DNA of 64,000 nucleotides from Neobacillus pocheonensis (GTDB lineage: Bacteria; Bacillota; Bacilli; Bacillales; Cytobacillaceae): NCBI GenBank assembly GCA_023702235.1, contig JAMQCR010000001.1:1-64000 (forward strand), in the 5' to 3' direction. How positions within the stretch are numbered: position 1 is the first letter of the stretch; every line of letters starts with the position of its first letter. The translations under genes and the position numbers were made by a program. Below are positions 20,023-27,922 of this stretch, in pieces. Under the pieces are notes generated by a model. It worked only from the letters and a program-made list of their open reading frames with translations, made no database searches and was not told where the DNA came from.

Positions 20023-20805
20023 ATGAAAATAGCGTTAATTGGCTGTGGAAATATTGGGAAATTCCTACTGAAATGTATCAATATTGACGGGGTAGTGCCC
20101 GGAGCTAAAATAGTTGGTATTTTTACCCGAAATGAACTAGAAGCTCACCAACTAGCAGATGAATTTGCAACTGAACACTTTGTCACTATTCAATCTCTTA
20201 TAAAGTCAAATGTGGATTTAGTTATTGAAGCAGCTACCGTTCAAGTAGTGAAAGATTTTGCAAAAGGTATTTTAGAAAGTGGAAAAGATATCGTGTTGAG
20301 TAGTGTCGGCGCGTTAGCTGATGTGAATTTTTATAATTCACTTAAAAGAATATGCCAAGAGAAAGGCACAAAGATTTACCTGCCATCCGGAGCCATTGGA
20401 GGATTAGATATTCTTAAAGCGGCAAAATCCGTTGGAGAACTTTATACGGTTTCAATTATCACCCGAAAGCCGCCCCATGCGTTACCGGGAGCGCCTTTAG
20501 ATAAAGAGCATGTGCTGTTCGATGGCTCTGCGGCGGATGCAATTGAATTATTTCCGAAAAATATAAATGTATCCATCATTTTGGCCTTGGCAGGAGTTGG
20601 AACTGATAAAACAGGAGTAAAAATCATTTCTGATCCGGCGATAATGAAAAATAGTCATTCGATTGAAGCGACAGGCTCCTTTGGAAAATTATCACTTCAA
20701 GTTGAAAATGATCCCATGCCTAATAATCCAAGAACAAGTTACTTAGCCGCACTGAGTGTGCTTTCTGCACTGAAAAATAAAGATTCGGTTATTCAGGTTG
20801 GCTAA
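20023..20805 (+). CDS. Aspartate dehydrogenase-like NAD(P)-dependent oxidoreductase
   Basis: This 260-residue protein has an N-terminal Rossmann fold (MKIALIGCGNIGKFLLK) and the C-terminal domain of L-aspartate dehydrogenases (YLPSGAIGGLDILKAA, FPKNINVSIILALAGVGTDKTGVKIISDP). In the known family the enzyme deaminates L-aspartate to iminosuccinate for NAD synthesis. Here it lies 15 bases after an aldehyde dehydrogenase inside a catabolic cluster and not beside nadA, nadB or nadC. A role on another amino acid or imine, or as an aldehyde or semialdehyde oxidoreductase, is therefore possible. ATG 20023 follows AAGGGGGA. Confidence 0.75.
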   Translation: MKIALIGCGNIGKFLLKCINIDGVVPGAKIVGIFTRNELEAHQLADEFATEHFVTIQSLIKSNVDLVIEAATVQVVKDFAKGILESGKDIVLSSVGALADVNFYNSLKRICQEKGTKIYLPSGAIGGLDILKAAKSVGELYTVSIITRKPPHALPGAPLDKEHVLFDGSAADAIELFPKNINVSIILALAGVGTDKTGVKIISDPAIMKNSHSIEATGSFGKLSLQVENDPMPNNPRTSYLAALSVLSALKNKDSVIQVG

Positions 20806-20827
20806 TCCTTTAGAGAATTCTTCGGTA

Positions 20828-20939
20828 TATAATTTAAACTTTACAGTGAATTGAAAAGCAGGGGTAGAACCAGTGAAGCTTTGGTGTATTCTCCTGCAGA
20901 ACGGGATAACACCAATCTAAGTCTAAGGGGGAATATGCA
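20828..20939 (+). promoter_or_regulatory. Structured leader of the Rieske oxygenase operon
   Basis: A -10-like TATAAT lies at 20828-20833 without a clear -35. Downstream two pairings exclude each other. GCAGG (20858-20862) can pair with CCTGC (20893-20897), enclosing a partly complementary GGTAGAA/TATTCT. TTGGTGT (20881-20887) can pair with ACACCAA (20909-20915). The ribosome-binding site TAAGGGGGA follows. No T run is present, so any control would be at translation. No IclR-type box is seen here. Confidence 0.35.
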
Positions 20940-22245
20940 ATGATCAAAACAAACATAAATTTAGAAGAAATGACTCAAAAAGAAGCCATTGAATACGTAA
21001 ACGAAACAGTCCGCCCTGAATCCGGAGCAATTCCTGCTTACCTTTTAGGAGATCCAACGATTTATGACATAGAGCACAAAAAAGTGTTTTTAAAAACGTG
21101 GTTGTTCATCGGGCATGAATCAGAGATTCCTGCTAAAAATGATTTTATTACAAGAGATGTTGCAGGCTATTCTGTTATTATTTCTCGAGGCTCTGATAAT
21201 GTTATACGAGGTCTTTATAATATGTGTACACACCGAGGAATGAAGTTATGCCGGGCTGACGCTGGCAATAAATCGCTGTTTACCTGTCCATATCACGGCT
21301 TTAATTTTAAAAACAACGGTGACTGTGTTGGTGTACCACTCCAAAAAGACATCTATGGAGAAGACTTCGATAAATCGGATTTGGGCCTTCATCAAGTTAG
21401 AATTGAGACGTATAAGGGCTTTATATTTGGTACATGGAATGAAATCGCTGAACCGTTGGAAGATTTTTTAGGCGAATTTAAGTGGTATATCGATATTTTT
21501 GCCGGCAGAGCAGAAATGCAAGTTATGGGGCCTGCCGCAACGTTTTATTATTCATTCAAATTGGAAAATCGGAGCGGATAACTTCGTGGGTGATTCCTAT
21601 CATACCATGGTTACTCATGGTTCAATTGCTAAATTGGGAATGGTTCCAAGTGCTACTTATTCTAAAAAGGGATATCAAATTCATACGGCTAACGGGCATG
21701 GCTTAAACCTTGGGACTCCTAACCCTGATTTTGCTTTTCCTGAGGAACTCAAGGAAGAGTATCGATCAAATTTATCTGACGAACAGTACGAAGTCTTATC
21801 TAACCTTAAAAATATGATTGGTAATATTTTCCCGAATCTATCTTTTTTAATTTCACATACGAAAGTAAAGGGACAGTTGATATCCAATACATCGATGCGT
21901 CTATGGAGACCGGTTGGTGTGGACAAAATGGAAGTCATCACTTGGTTTTTAGTGGAGAAAAATGCTTCATATGATTGGAAAAAGCGTTCACGAGAATCCT
22001 TTATTTTAACCTTTAGCCCTTCAGGGATTTTTGAGCAGGATGACACAGAGGTTTTTACTGATATTACTGCTGCAGCAAGAGGGACGATGCCGCTTCAGAA
22101 ACAGCTGACTTTTAACTACACAATGGGCTTGCACCGTAAACCGGTCACTGATTTCGTTGGACCGGGAGTGGTTTATGATGATAAATTCACCGAAGCCAAT
22201 CAAAGGAACTTCTATCGTCACTGGCTGGATTTGATAAATTTTTAG
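20940..22245 (+). CDS. Rieske non-haem iron oxygenase, alpha subunit, one frameshift
   Basis: This is the large subunit of an aromatic-ring-hydroxylating dioxygenase, about 435 residues after repair. The Rieske [2Fe-2S] ligands are in CTHRGMKLC and CPYHGFNF (CxH...CxxH, about residues 97-120). The catalytic iron site is in DNFVGDSYHTMVTHG (two His), with the bridging Asp just before. The frame breaks at GGGGCC (21527-21532); the other frame then reads PQRFIIHSNWKIGADNF, the normal join between the domains. The C-terminal EVFTDITAAARG and the beta subunit gene 81 bases downstream confirm an alpha-beta oxygenase. Ferredoxin and reductase partners are not in the window. Confidence 0.88.
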
Positions 22246-22326
22246 AATTGCTCTCGTAATTTTTGATAACATCAGTCTTTTTTAGTGCTGCAAACATTAA
22301 TTTTGTAAGTATTGGGGGAGTATTTC

Positions 22327-22836
22327 ATGAATTTGGAGAAGATGCTTGCAACATACGAATTTGAACAGTGGTTATACAAGGAAGCAAAGCTGCTTGATGA
22401 TATTGATTTTGATGGGTGGTTTAGCCTTTTACACCCGAATCTTATCTATCAAATGCCGGTTCGTGTGAATAAAGAAGGCGTTGAACGCCCAGATTATGCT
22501 CTGGATATGTTTGCCTTTAATGATGATATTGAACTAATGAAAATTCGTGTCGAGCGCTTAAAAACAGATTACGCCTGGGCAGAAATTCCGCCATCACGGA
22601 CACGCCGTTTGGTAAGCAACGTAAGACTGGTTGAATATGCAGCAAACGAAAAAGCTGTAGTAAACAGTTATTTGCTACTATATCGAAGTCGCAGTACCGA
22701 CATTCATCACGATCTAATCTCAGGGGAGCGTTGTGATGAATTTACATTTGAAGATGGTGAATGGAAGCTGTCCAAGCGCGTTTTTATCGTCGATCAAACT
22801 ACTTTGAATACACGAAACCTGGCAATTTTTGTTTAA
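22327..22836 (+). CDS. Aromatic-ring-hydroxylating dioxygenase, beta subunit
   Basis: This 169-residue small subunit has an NTF2-like fold. It starts with EFEQWLYKEAKLLDDIDFDGWFSLL and has RTRRLVSNVRLVEYAANEKAVVNSYLLLYRSR and the EWKLSKRVFIVDQTTL ending typical of BphA2/HcaF-type subunits. It stabilises the alpha3beta3 hexamer and carries no catalytic residues. ATG 22327 follows TGGGGGAG. The gene lies 81 bases after the alpha subunit and overlaps the upstream region of the next SDR start. Confidence 0.88.
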   Translation: MNLEKMLATYEFEQWLYKEAKLLDDIDFDGWFSLLHPNLIYQMPVRVNKEGVERPDYALDMFAFNDDIELMKIRVERLKTDYAWAEIPPSRTRRLVSNVRLVEYAANEKAVVNSYLLLYRSRSTDIHHDLISGERCDEFTFEDGEWKLSKRVFIVDQTTLNTRNLAIFV

Positions 22837-22861
22837 TAGATTAGGAGCAGGAGGCGACAGT

Positions 22862-23647
22862 GTGGGCCAGCTTAGTGGAAAATCAATCTATTTGACTGGT
22901 GGTGCCTCTGGCATCGGAAAAGCAGTCACCGAGGCATTTATTGAAGAAGGGGCTGTACTTACAATCCTCGATAAATCTGCTGAAGGGTTAGCAGAACTAA
23001 AGAAGAAATTCAGCGATACTGTCAAATGCATTGAAGGCGATGTAACGGTATTTGAGGATCATGTTACAGCTGTAAGAACAGCAACAGAAACATTTGGGAA
23101 ATTGGATGTTTTTGTCGCAAATGCAGGGGTGTTCGACGGTTTTGCCAAATTCGAAAAGGTTTCATCGGATGCAATGTCAGAGGCATATGACATGTTGTTC
23201 ACTATTAATGTAAAAGGATATTTTCACGGAGCAAAAGCGTCGGTTAAGGAATTGAAGAAGGTGTCAGGAAATATGATCTTCACTGTGTCTGGTGCAGGTT
23301 TTTATCCAGACGGGGGCGGCGTATGGTATACCTCAAGCAAGCATGCACAAATTGGTTTAATGCGCCAGCTTGCTTTCGAATTAGCACCCGAAATACGAGT
23401 AAACGCTGTTGCTCCGGGAGGTACTTTGACAGCACTTCATGTCATTCCTCCTCTTCAGCCTTTTGTAAAGATTGTCGATAATGAAACAAAAGAGAAAAGC
23501 ATTAAAACACGTAATCCGCTACGCATTGCGATGACCTCTGAAGATCATGTCGGTGCCTATGTACTTCTTGCTTCTGATAAAGCACGCGCGATTACCGGTG
23601 AAGTCATTTCAAGTGACGGAGGATTGGCTGTACGTGGTCTTAGTTGA
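22862..23647 (+). CDS. SDR, probable cis-dihydrodiol dehydrogenase
   Basis: This 261-residue classical SDR has TGGASGIGKAVTEAF for NAD binding, NAGVFDGF, the catalytic Ser in FTVSGAGF and YTSSK with the active Tyr and Lys. PDGGGVWYTSSKHAQIGLMRQLAFELAPEIRVNAVAPGG strongly resembles BphB/HcaB enzymes that rearomatise cis-dihydrodiols. GTG 22862 is chosen because CAGGAGGCGA stands just before it. Its place directly after the oxygenase subunits supports the dihydrodiol role. It differs from the cluster's other SDR (16044), which lacks YxxxK. Confidence 0.85.
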   Translation: MGQLSGKSIYLTGGASGIGKAVTEAFIEEGAVLTILDKSAEGLAELKKKFSDTVKCIEGDVTVFEDHVTAVRTATETFGKLDVFVANAGVFDGFAKFEKVSSDAMSEAYDMLFTINVKGYFHGAKASVKELKKVSGNMIFTVSGAGFYPDGGGVWYTSSKHAQIGLMRQLAFELAPEIRVNAVAPGGTLTALHVIPPLQPFVKIVDNETKEKSIKTRNPLRIAMTSEDHVGAYVLLASDKARAITGEVISSDGGLAVRGLS

Positions 23648-23693
23648 TTTTTGAAGAAAACGGTTCTTTGTAAACTAGAAGAGGTGATGAGCA

Positions 23694-24659
23694 ATGACCG
23701 AATCTTTAACAGGAAAAAAACCAATGGTTGGCAATAATATTATCAATCAAATTGCATTTGTCGTCCGCGATATCGAGGCAGTATCTGATGCATTTGCCAA
23801 ACTGCTTGGCATTCCTAAACCGAATTGGTTTTTAACTGGTGACAGTGACGTATCGAGAGTGGTTTTTCGCGGTAAGCCGAGTGCATCACGAAGTAAATTG
23901 GTATTCATGAACACACCAACTATTCAAATCGAATTAATCGAGCCGAATGAAGAACCTGGTACGATGCGTGAATTTTTGGATACCGTGGGTGAAGGAATTC
24001 ATCACATTGCATTTGTTGTCGACTCGATTAAAGATAGATTTTCCGTTCTAGAGGAAAACGGCTATCCATTACTACAAAGTGGCGAGTTTACATCAAGTGA
24101 CGGTCGATATGTGTACGTAGATACCTTACAGGATCATAAGACTCTTGTTGAGTTACTTGAAAGTGCTGAACCGCGAAATACTGAACCTTGCAAAGATGGG
24201 TTTACTCCTTTGTTGGGGACAAATAAAGTGGAACAGCTTGCAATAGTCGTAAAAGACTTAGATTCCGCAGCTGAAGCATACTGTAAATTGTTGGGGGTGG
24301 AAAAGCCACCGGTCATTCACTCGGGAAAAAGTGAGATTACACAAGTCGTGTTTGAAGGAAAACCAACTGAGGGCAAATCAAAATACATGTTTATTAACAC
24401 TCCGTTGATTCAAATTGAATTAATTGAACCCGGTGAATCTCCGAGCACCTGGAAAAAACATCTCGAGACAAAAGGGGAAGGAGTTCACCATGTTTCCTTT
24501 GTTGTTAAAAATATGGATGAAAAGATTAAATTGTTGGTGGAAATGGGCTATCCTGTAATCCAGCAAGGTAATTTTTGGAACGGTAAAGGCAGGTATGCTT
24601 ATATAGATACTACATCGACATTCAAAGTAATCATAGAATTACTAGAAAGATATGAATAA
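23694..24659 (+). CDS. Tandem-domain VOC (glyoxalase-fold) protein
   Basis: This 321-residue protein consists of two similar halves. Residues about 17-150 (INQIAFVVRDIEAVSDAFAKLLG, ...GEGIHHIAFVVDSIKDRF) and 175-320 (VEQLAIVVKDLDSAAEAYCKLLG, ...GEGVHHVSFVVKNMDEKI) align throughout, including an IQIELIEP segment in each. Each half carries the HH of a VOC metal site, with a Glu at its C-terminal end (VELLE, IIELLE). The pattern is like methylmalonyl-CoA epimerase or glyoxalase proteins duplicated and fused. ATG 23694 follows GAAGAGGTGATGAG. It is the last gene of the cluster before a terminator. The function is unassigned. Confidence 0.8.
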   Translation: MTESLTGKKPMVGNNIINQIAFVVRDIEAVSDAFAKLLGIPKPNWFLTGDSDVSRVVFRGKPSASRSKLVFMNTPTIQIELIEPNEEPGTMREFLDTVGEGIHHIAFVVDSIKDRFSVLEENGYPLLQSGEFTSSDGRYVYVDTLQDHKTLVELLESAEPRNTEPCKDGFTPLLGTNKVEQLAIVVKDLDSAAEAYCKLLGVEKPPVIHSGKSEITQVVFEGKPTEGKSKYMFINTPLIQIELIEPGESPSTWKKHLETKGEGVHHVSFVVKNMDEKIKLLVEMGYPVIQQGNFWNGKGRYAYIDTTSTFKVIIELLERYE

Positions 24660-24686
24660 AAACGAGAAAAAGTAGACTAAAGGAAA

Positions 24687-24725
24687 GCCTCTGCAACTGA
24701 TATGGGCAGAGGCGGGTTTTCTTTG
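24687..24725. terminator. Terminator at the end of the catabolic cluster
   Basis: GCCTCTGC (24687-24694) pairs with GCAGAGGC (24706-24713), followed by GGGTTTTCTTT. It ends the plus-strand cluster and faces the end of the minus-strand SDR gene. Confidence 0.85.
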
Positions 24726-24737
24726 TTTTTTGGAAAC

Positions 24738-25496
24738 TTAGTTTAGTAAATCACTCACATGATATATTTTTCCACTTTCGGCACTTCCATTCAAGACTAA
24801 ATCAACTAACGCATTAGCCACGACCTCTGTCTTTTGCAGCTTGCTTTTTTCTTTGTAATCAATAAATTTCTCTAATTCCTTAAATGCTCCCTTTGAGGAT
24901 GAGCGGATCGTTTCTTGCATTTTTGTATCCATAATTCCAGGACTAAAGGCGATAATTTTATTGTTAGTTTTCATTTCTGCTAGCTCTAATGCGGTTGTTT
25001 GAGTGAACATATTTAATCCTGCTTTCGCACTGCAATATACACTCCAACCCTCAATGGAGCGGGTAGCTGCGCCGGAAGTAATATTAATGGCGTGTACCGT
25101 CGTACCAGCTAGGCTGCCCTTGTTTAAAAAGATATTGGTAATCAAAATGGGTGCGATTAAGTTTACCTGGATATTTCGAATAATCGGAGTTTGATCCAAA
25201 TTTCCCACCGTTTCGATGGGTTCAATCACTCCTGCATTGTTAAATAAATAGATTTGATTAGGCTTTTTTTGATATATGCAATGAGCGATTTCCATAAACA
25301 CTTCCTGTATTTCTTTTTCTAAAGACAGATTGCAGGAATAATGTTTGTAGAAAAGTCCATTTTCTAATGCAAGTTGCCGTATTTCTTCATTTTCTGTCCG
25401 GGAAACGGAAACAACAGCGATTTGCTCTTCTAACATTCTTTTGGCAATGGCTTCGCCCATGCCCCTTGATGCCCCAGTGATGATAGCGTATTTCAT
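24738..25496 (-). CDS. (S)-benzoin-forming benzil reductase-like SDR (YueD-like)
   Basis: This 252-residue SDR has MKYAIITGASRGMGEAIAKR at the N-terminus, LFNNAGV, ITSGAATRSIEGWSVYCSAKAGL with catalytic Ser, Tyr and Lys (YCSAK), and FSPGIMDTKMQETIR. This is the pattern of the Bacillus YueD family (benzil reductase, yeast sepiapterin-reductase-like). In vitro these enzymes reduce diketones; the natural substrate is unknown. The start at 25496 is set by AGGGGGA upstream, rather than an earlier in-frame Met. It is encoded on the strand opposite to the catabolic cluster, so it is probably a resident chromosomal gene. Confidence 0.85.
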   Translation of the reverse strand: MKYAIITGASRGMGEAIAKRMLEEQIAVVSVSRTENEEIRQLALENGLFYKHYSCNLSLEKEIQEVFMEIAHCIYQKKPNQIYLFNNAGVIEPIETVGNLDQTPIIRNIQVNLIAPILITNIFLNKGSLAGTTVHAINITSGAATRSIEGWSVYCSAKAGLNMFTQTTALELAEMKTNNKIIAFSPGIMDTKMQETIRSSSKGAFKELEKFIDYKEKSKLQKTEVVANALVDLVLNGSAESGKIYHVSDLLN

Positions 25497-25744
25497 ATAA
25501 TTCCCCCTAGGAAACAACTGCTCATATTGATATTACTATGTAGATATTACGAACGTATTTTTATTTTATTATTCCCTCATCCTTAATACAACCAATTCGC
25601 TAAAGCGATTTCAAAAAAAACAGGATGGAAAAGGTGCGTGTTCACAACTTTTTAAAAAAATTCACTTATTGTTCAACAGTGAGTAAGTAAGTTTATGTAC
25701 TATAGTAATAGTAGAAAAAATTTTTAAAAGGGATGGGAATCTAA

Positions 25745-26068
25745 ATGTCGAGGCTGCTTTATATTACGGTAAACCCAAAAAGTGATAAAAAACTTTCAAA
25801 AGGGATGCCAAATTGGTGAGGTTTTTCTGGAAGCGTTCAAAAAGGAAAAGCCGGATGTAGAAATTGTGCCGATGCATTTATACGACATGGAAATCCCTGA
25901 AATTGATATGGATTTATTGTACGCACGGGCCAAACTGTCCTTCATGGGATATTCATTTGAGCAGCTCTCTGAGGCAGAGCGGACGAAGATTACCAAAATG
26001 CATGCTCTTGCTGACAAGTTTATTAATGGTAGCGCCAGTTTCTTAATAAAAATGCGGCTCGGAAGATG
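25745..26068 (+). pseudogene. FMN-dependent NADH-azoreductase remnant
   Basis: ATG 25745 opens SRLLYITVNPKSDKKLSKG, then a one-base shift near 25805 leads into CQIGEVFLEAFKKEKPDVEIVPMHLYDMEIPE and ADKFINGSA. These are the N-terminal half of AzoR-type flavodoxin-fold reductases. After about 100 residues the sequence ends abruptly at LIKMRLGR, already inside a terminator hairpin. The expected PLWN/GxxP flavin motif and the last 100 or so residues are missing. It looks like a true deletion remnant. The frameshift is not at GGCC. Confidence 0.65.
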
Positions 26069-26080
26069 AGCCACATTTTA
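26048..26080. terminator. Bidirectional terminator between azoreductase remnant and uppP
   Basis: TAAAAATG-C-GGCTC pairs with GAGCC-A-CATTTTA around a seven-base loop. A/T runs on both sides allow function for both convergent genes. The uppP stop codon lies inside the right arm. Confidence 0.75.
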
Positions 26081-26860
26081 AAACTTCCCGGTAAATTGAA
26101 AAAACAACACGGCAAACCCTAATACCCATACGTAAATCGCAAATGGTTTTAAGGAATGCCTTTTCAAATAGCCAATCATCCATCTAACAGCAAAATAGCC
26201 GAAAATGGCCGAGGAGGCGATGCCGACGAGCAAGGCAGATAGTGAGATTTCTTCGCCGCCGCCGCTGAATAAATCGAGAGACTGAAGGACAACAGCCCCG
26301 GCAATAGCAGGTGTTGATAAAAGGAAGGAAAAATAGGCGGCCGTTTCCCGGTCTAATTTTCTCCAAAGTGCAGCAACAATGGTCATTCCAGAGCGGGAAA
26401 TGGCTGGGAAAATGGCTGCTGCCTGAAAGGTACCGATAATAAAGGCATCCGTATAGCTAATATCATCCATCTTTTTATAGCCCTTTTTAATGCTGTCAGC
26501 AAACCAAAGGAAGATTCCGGTGATTAAAAACTCCCAGCCAATTGTTGCCCCCGTTTTCGAAATCTCTTCAAAATAATCCTTGAATAATAGTCCAATAACA
26601 ACTGCGGGAATTGTTCCAATGATTAAAAGAAAGGTTAATTTGCTAAAAGGGTTTTTTATGATTTTCATAAACTCGTCCTTATAAAAAACAAACACAGCCA
26701 GCAATGTCCCGACATGCAGCATCGTATCCAGCAGCAGTCCGGCTTCCTGCAGCCCAAATAAATTTCTTCCTAAATACAAATGGCCCGTGCTGCTTATTGG
26801 TAAAAACTCCGTTAATCCTTGAATAATCCCCAGTATGAGAGCTTCTAATTTTGTTAACAT
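26078..26860 (-). CDS. uppP: Undecaprenyl-diphosphatase
   Basis: UppP (BacA) dephosphorylates undecaprenyl diphosphate at the membrane, recycling the lipid carrier of cell-wall synthesis and giving bacitracin resistance. The 260-residue protein has about eight membrane segments. Its active-site motifs are near the N-terminus, GLTEFLPISSTGHLYLG, and in the middle, PAISRSGMTIVAALWRKL. The length is normal. ATG at 26860 follows AGAGAGGGATTTT. It is a single-gene unit convergent with the azoreductase remnant. Confidence 0.95.
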   Translation of the reverse strand: MLTKLEALILGIIQGLTEFLPISSTGHLYLGRNLFGLQEAGLLLDTMLHVGTLLAVFVFYKDEFMKIIKNPFSKLTFLLIIGTIPAVVIGLLFKDYFEEISKTGATIGWEFLITGIFLWFADSIKKGYKKMDDISYTDAFIIGTFQAAAIFPAISRSGMTIVAALWRKLDRETAAYFSFLLSTPAIAGAVVLQSLDLFSGGGEEISLSALLVGIASSAIFGYFAVRWMIGYLKRHSLKPFAIYVWVLGFAVLFFQFTGKF

Positions 26861-27037
26861 AAAATCCCTCTCTCTTTTATAGCTTGTTTATCTAATAGAT
26901 ATTCGTAAAAAAGCCCACTATTCAACCATTTAGAAAATTAAGCATTTGGTGAGGTTAATATTTAAATGCGTGTTATGATAAAAGTAAGAAAAAGACCATA
27001 AATATAGAAGTAAGTAGGTTAGAGAGGGGATACGCAT

Positions 27038-27808
27038 TTGAATAAAAGTCATCTATTTTTTAATACTTCCATCGGTGTTCAGAAGCCTGAAAATATTCGC
27101 AATAAGCAGCAAGCATGTCCTTTTTGCCAGCGAGACCAGCTAACCGATCTTTTGGCTGTAGAAGGTCCGATGATTCTTTTGAAAAATAAGTACCCTGTGT
27201 TGGAAAATGCGTATCAAACGGTCTTAATTGAAACGGACGATTGCCATGGGGAATTGTCGACTTATTCACCAGAGCATTTACATAAATTGATCAGGTTTGG
27301 AATCAAGAATTGGTTGGATATGGAGAAAACGGGTGAATTCGAATCGGTGATTTTTTTCAAAAACCATGGCCCGTTATCGGGAGGAACGCTAGCGCATCCC
27401 CATATGCAAATTATTGGCTTACAGACAATCGATTGTAAGGAAAAGATAGAAGATGTGGTCTTCGAAGGGATTGTTATTCATGAAGAAGAAGGGGTCCAAT
27501 TCACACTATCAACTAAGCCAAGAATAGGATTTTATGAGTTTAATGTGCGAATGGACGATACGGGCTATAGTGAAAGATTCGGAGAAAACCTTCAAATAGC
27601 AGTCCATTATATTCTTAACCATTTTCCATTTAAGGCTGGCAGCTATAATATATTTTTTCATCATATTAACGGTGAAATTATTGCCAAAATTGTCCCCCGA
27701 TTCGTTACAACTCCACTGTACATTGGGTATGGAATCCCGCAAATCCCGAATAATTTGGAATGGATGGCGGCAAAGGTAAAGAAGATTTACTTTAATTCAG
27801 AAAAGTAG
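27038..27808 (+). CDS. GalT/HIT-like nucleotidyltransferase-fold protein (DUF4931 type)
   Basis: This 256-residue protein resembles galactose-1-phosphate uridylyltransferases. It has an N-terminal zinc-type CPFC motif at about residue 27 and the HIT-like catalytic motif GGTLAHPHMQIIG (HxHxQ) near residue 118. It is shorter than true GalT (about 350-500 residues), and no galactose genes are nearby, so it fits the DUF4931 group of Bacillus proteins. The start is TTG 27038 behind GAGAGGGGA. Chemistry on a nucleotide-phosphate bond is likely but the substrate is unknown. Confidence 0.75.
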   Translation: MNKSHLFFNTSIGVQKPENIRNKQQACPFCQRDQLTDLLAVEGPMILLKNKYPVLENAYQTVLIETDDCHGELSTYSPEHLHKLIRFGIKNWLDMEKTGEFESVIFFKNHGPLSGGTLAHPHMQIIGLQTIDCKEKIEDVVFEGIVIHEEEGVQFTLSTKPRIGFYEFNVRMDDTGYSERFGENLQIAVHYILNHFPFKAGSYNIFFHHINGEIIAKIVPRFVTTPLYIGYGIPQIPNNLEWMAAKVKKIYFNSEK

Positions 27809-27922
27809 TATGTAAAAAAATCCATTGCTAGTTATAAGTTGTACTTTGGGCTCATTAAAAATATAATGAAGGAATGTACAAGTTCTTTATTGGTTTTTTA
27901 CATTAAGGGAGATTAAAATAGC

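Noticed and set aside
20023..20805. NAD biosynthesis locus (nadX)
   Set aside because: No nadA, nadB or nadC genes are near, and the gene is embedded in a catabolic operon, so the symbol was not used.
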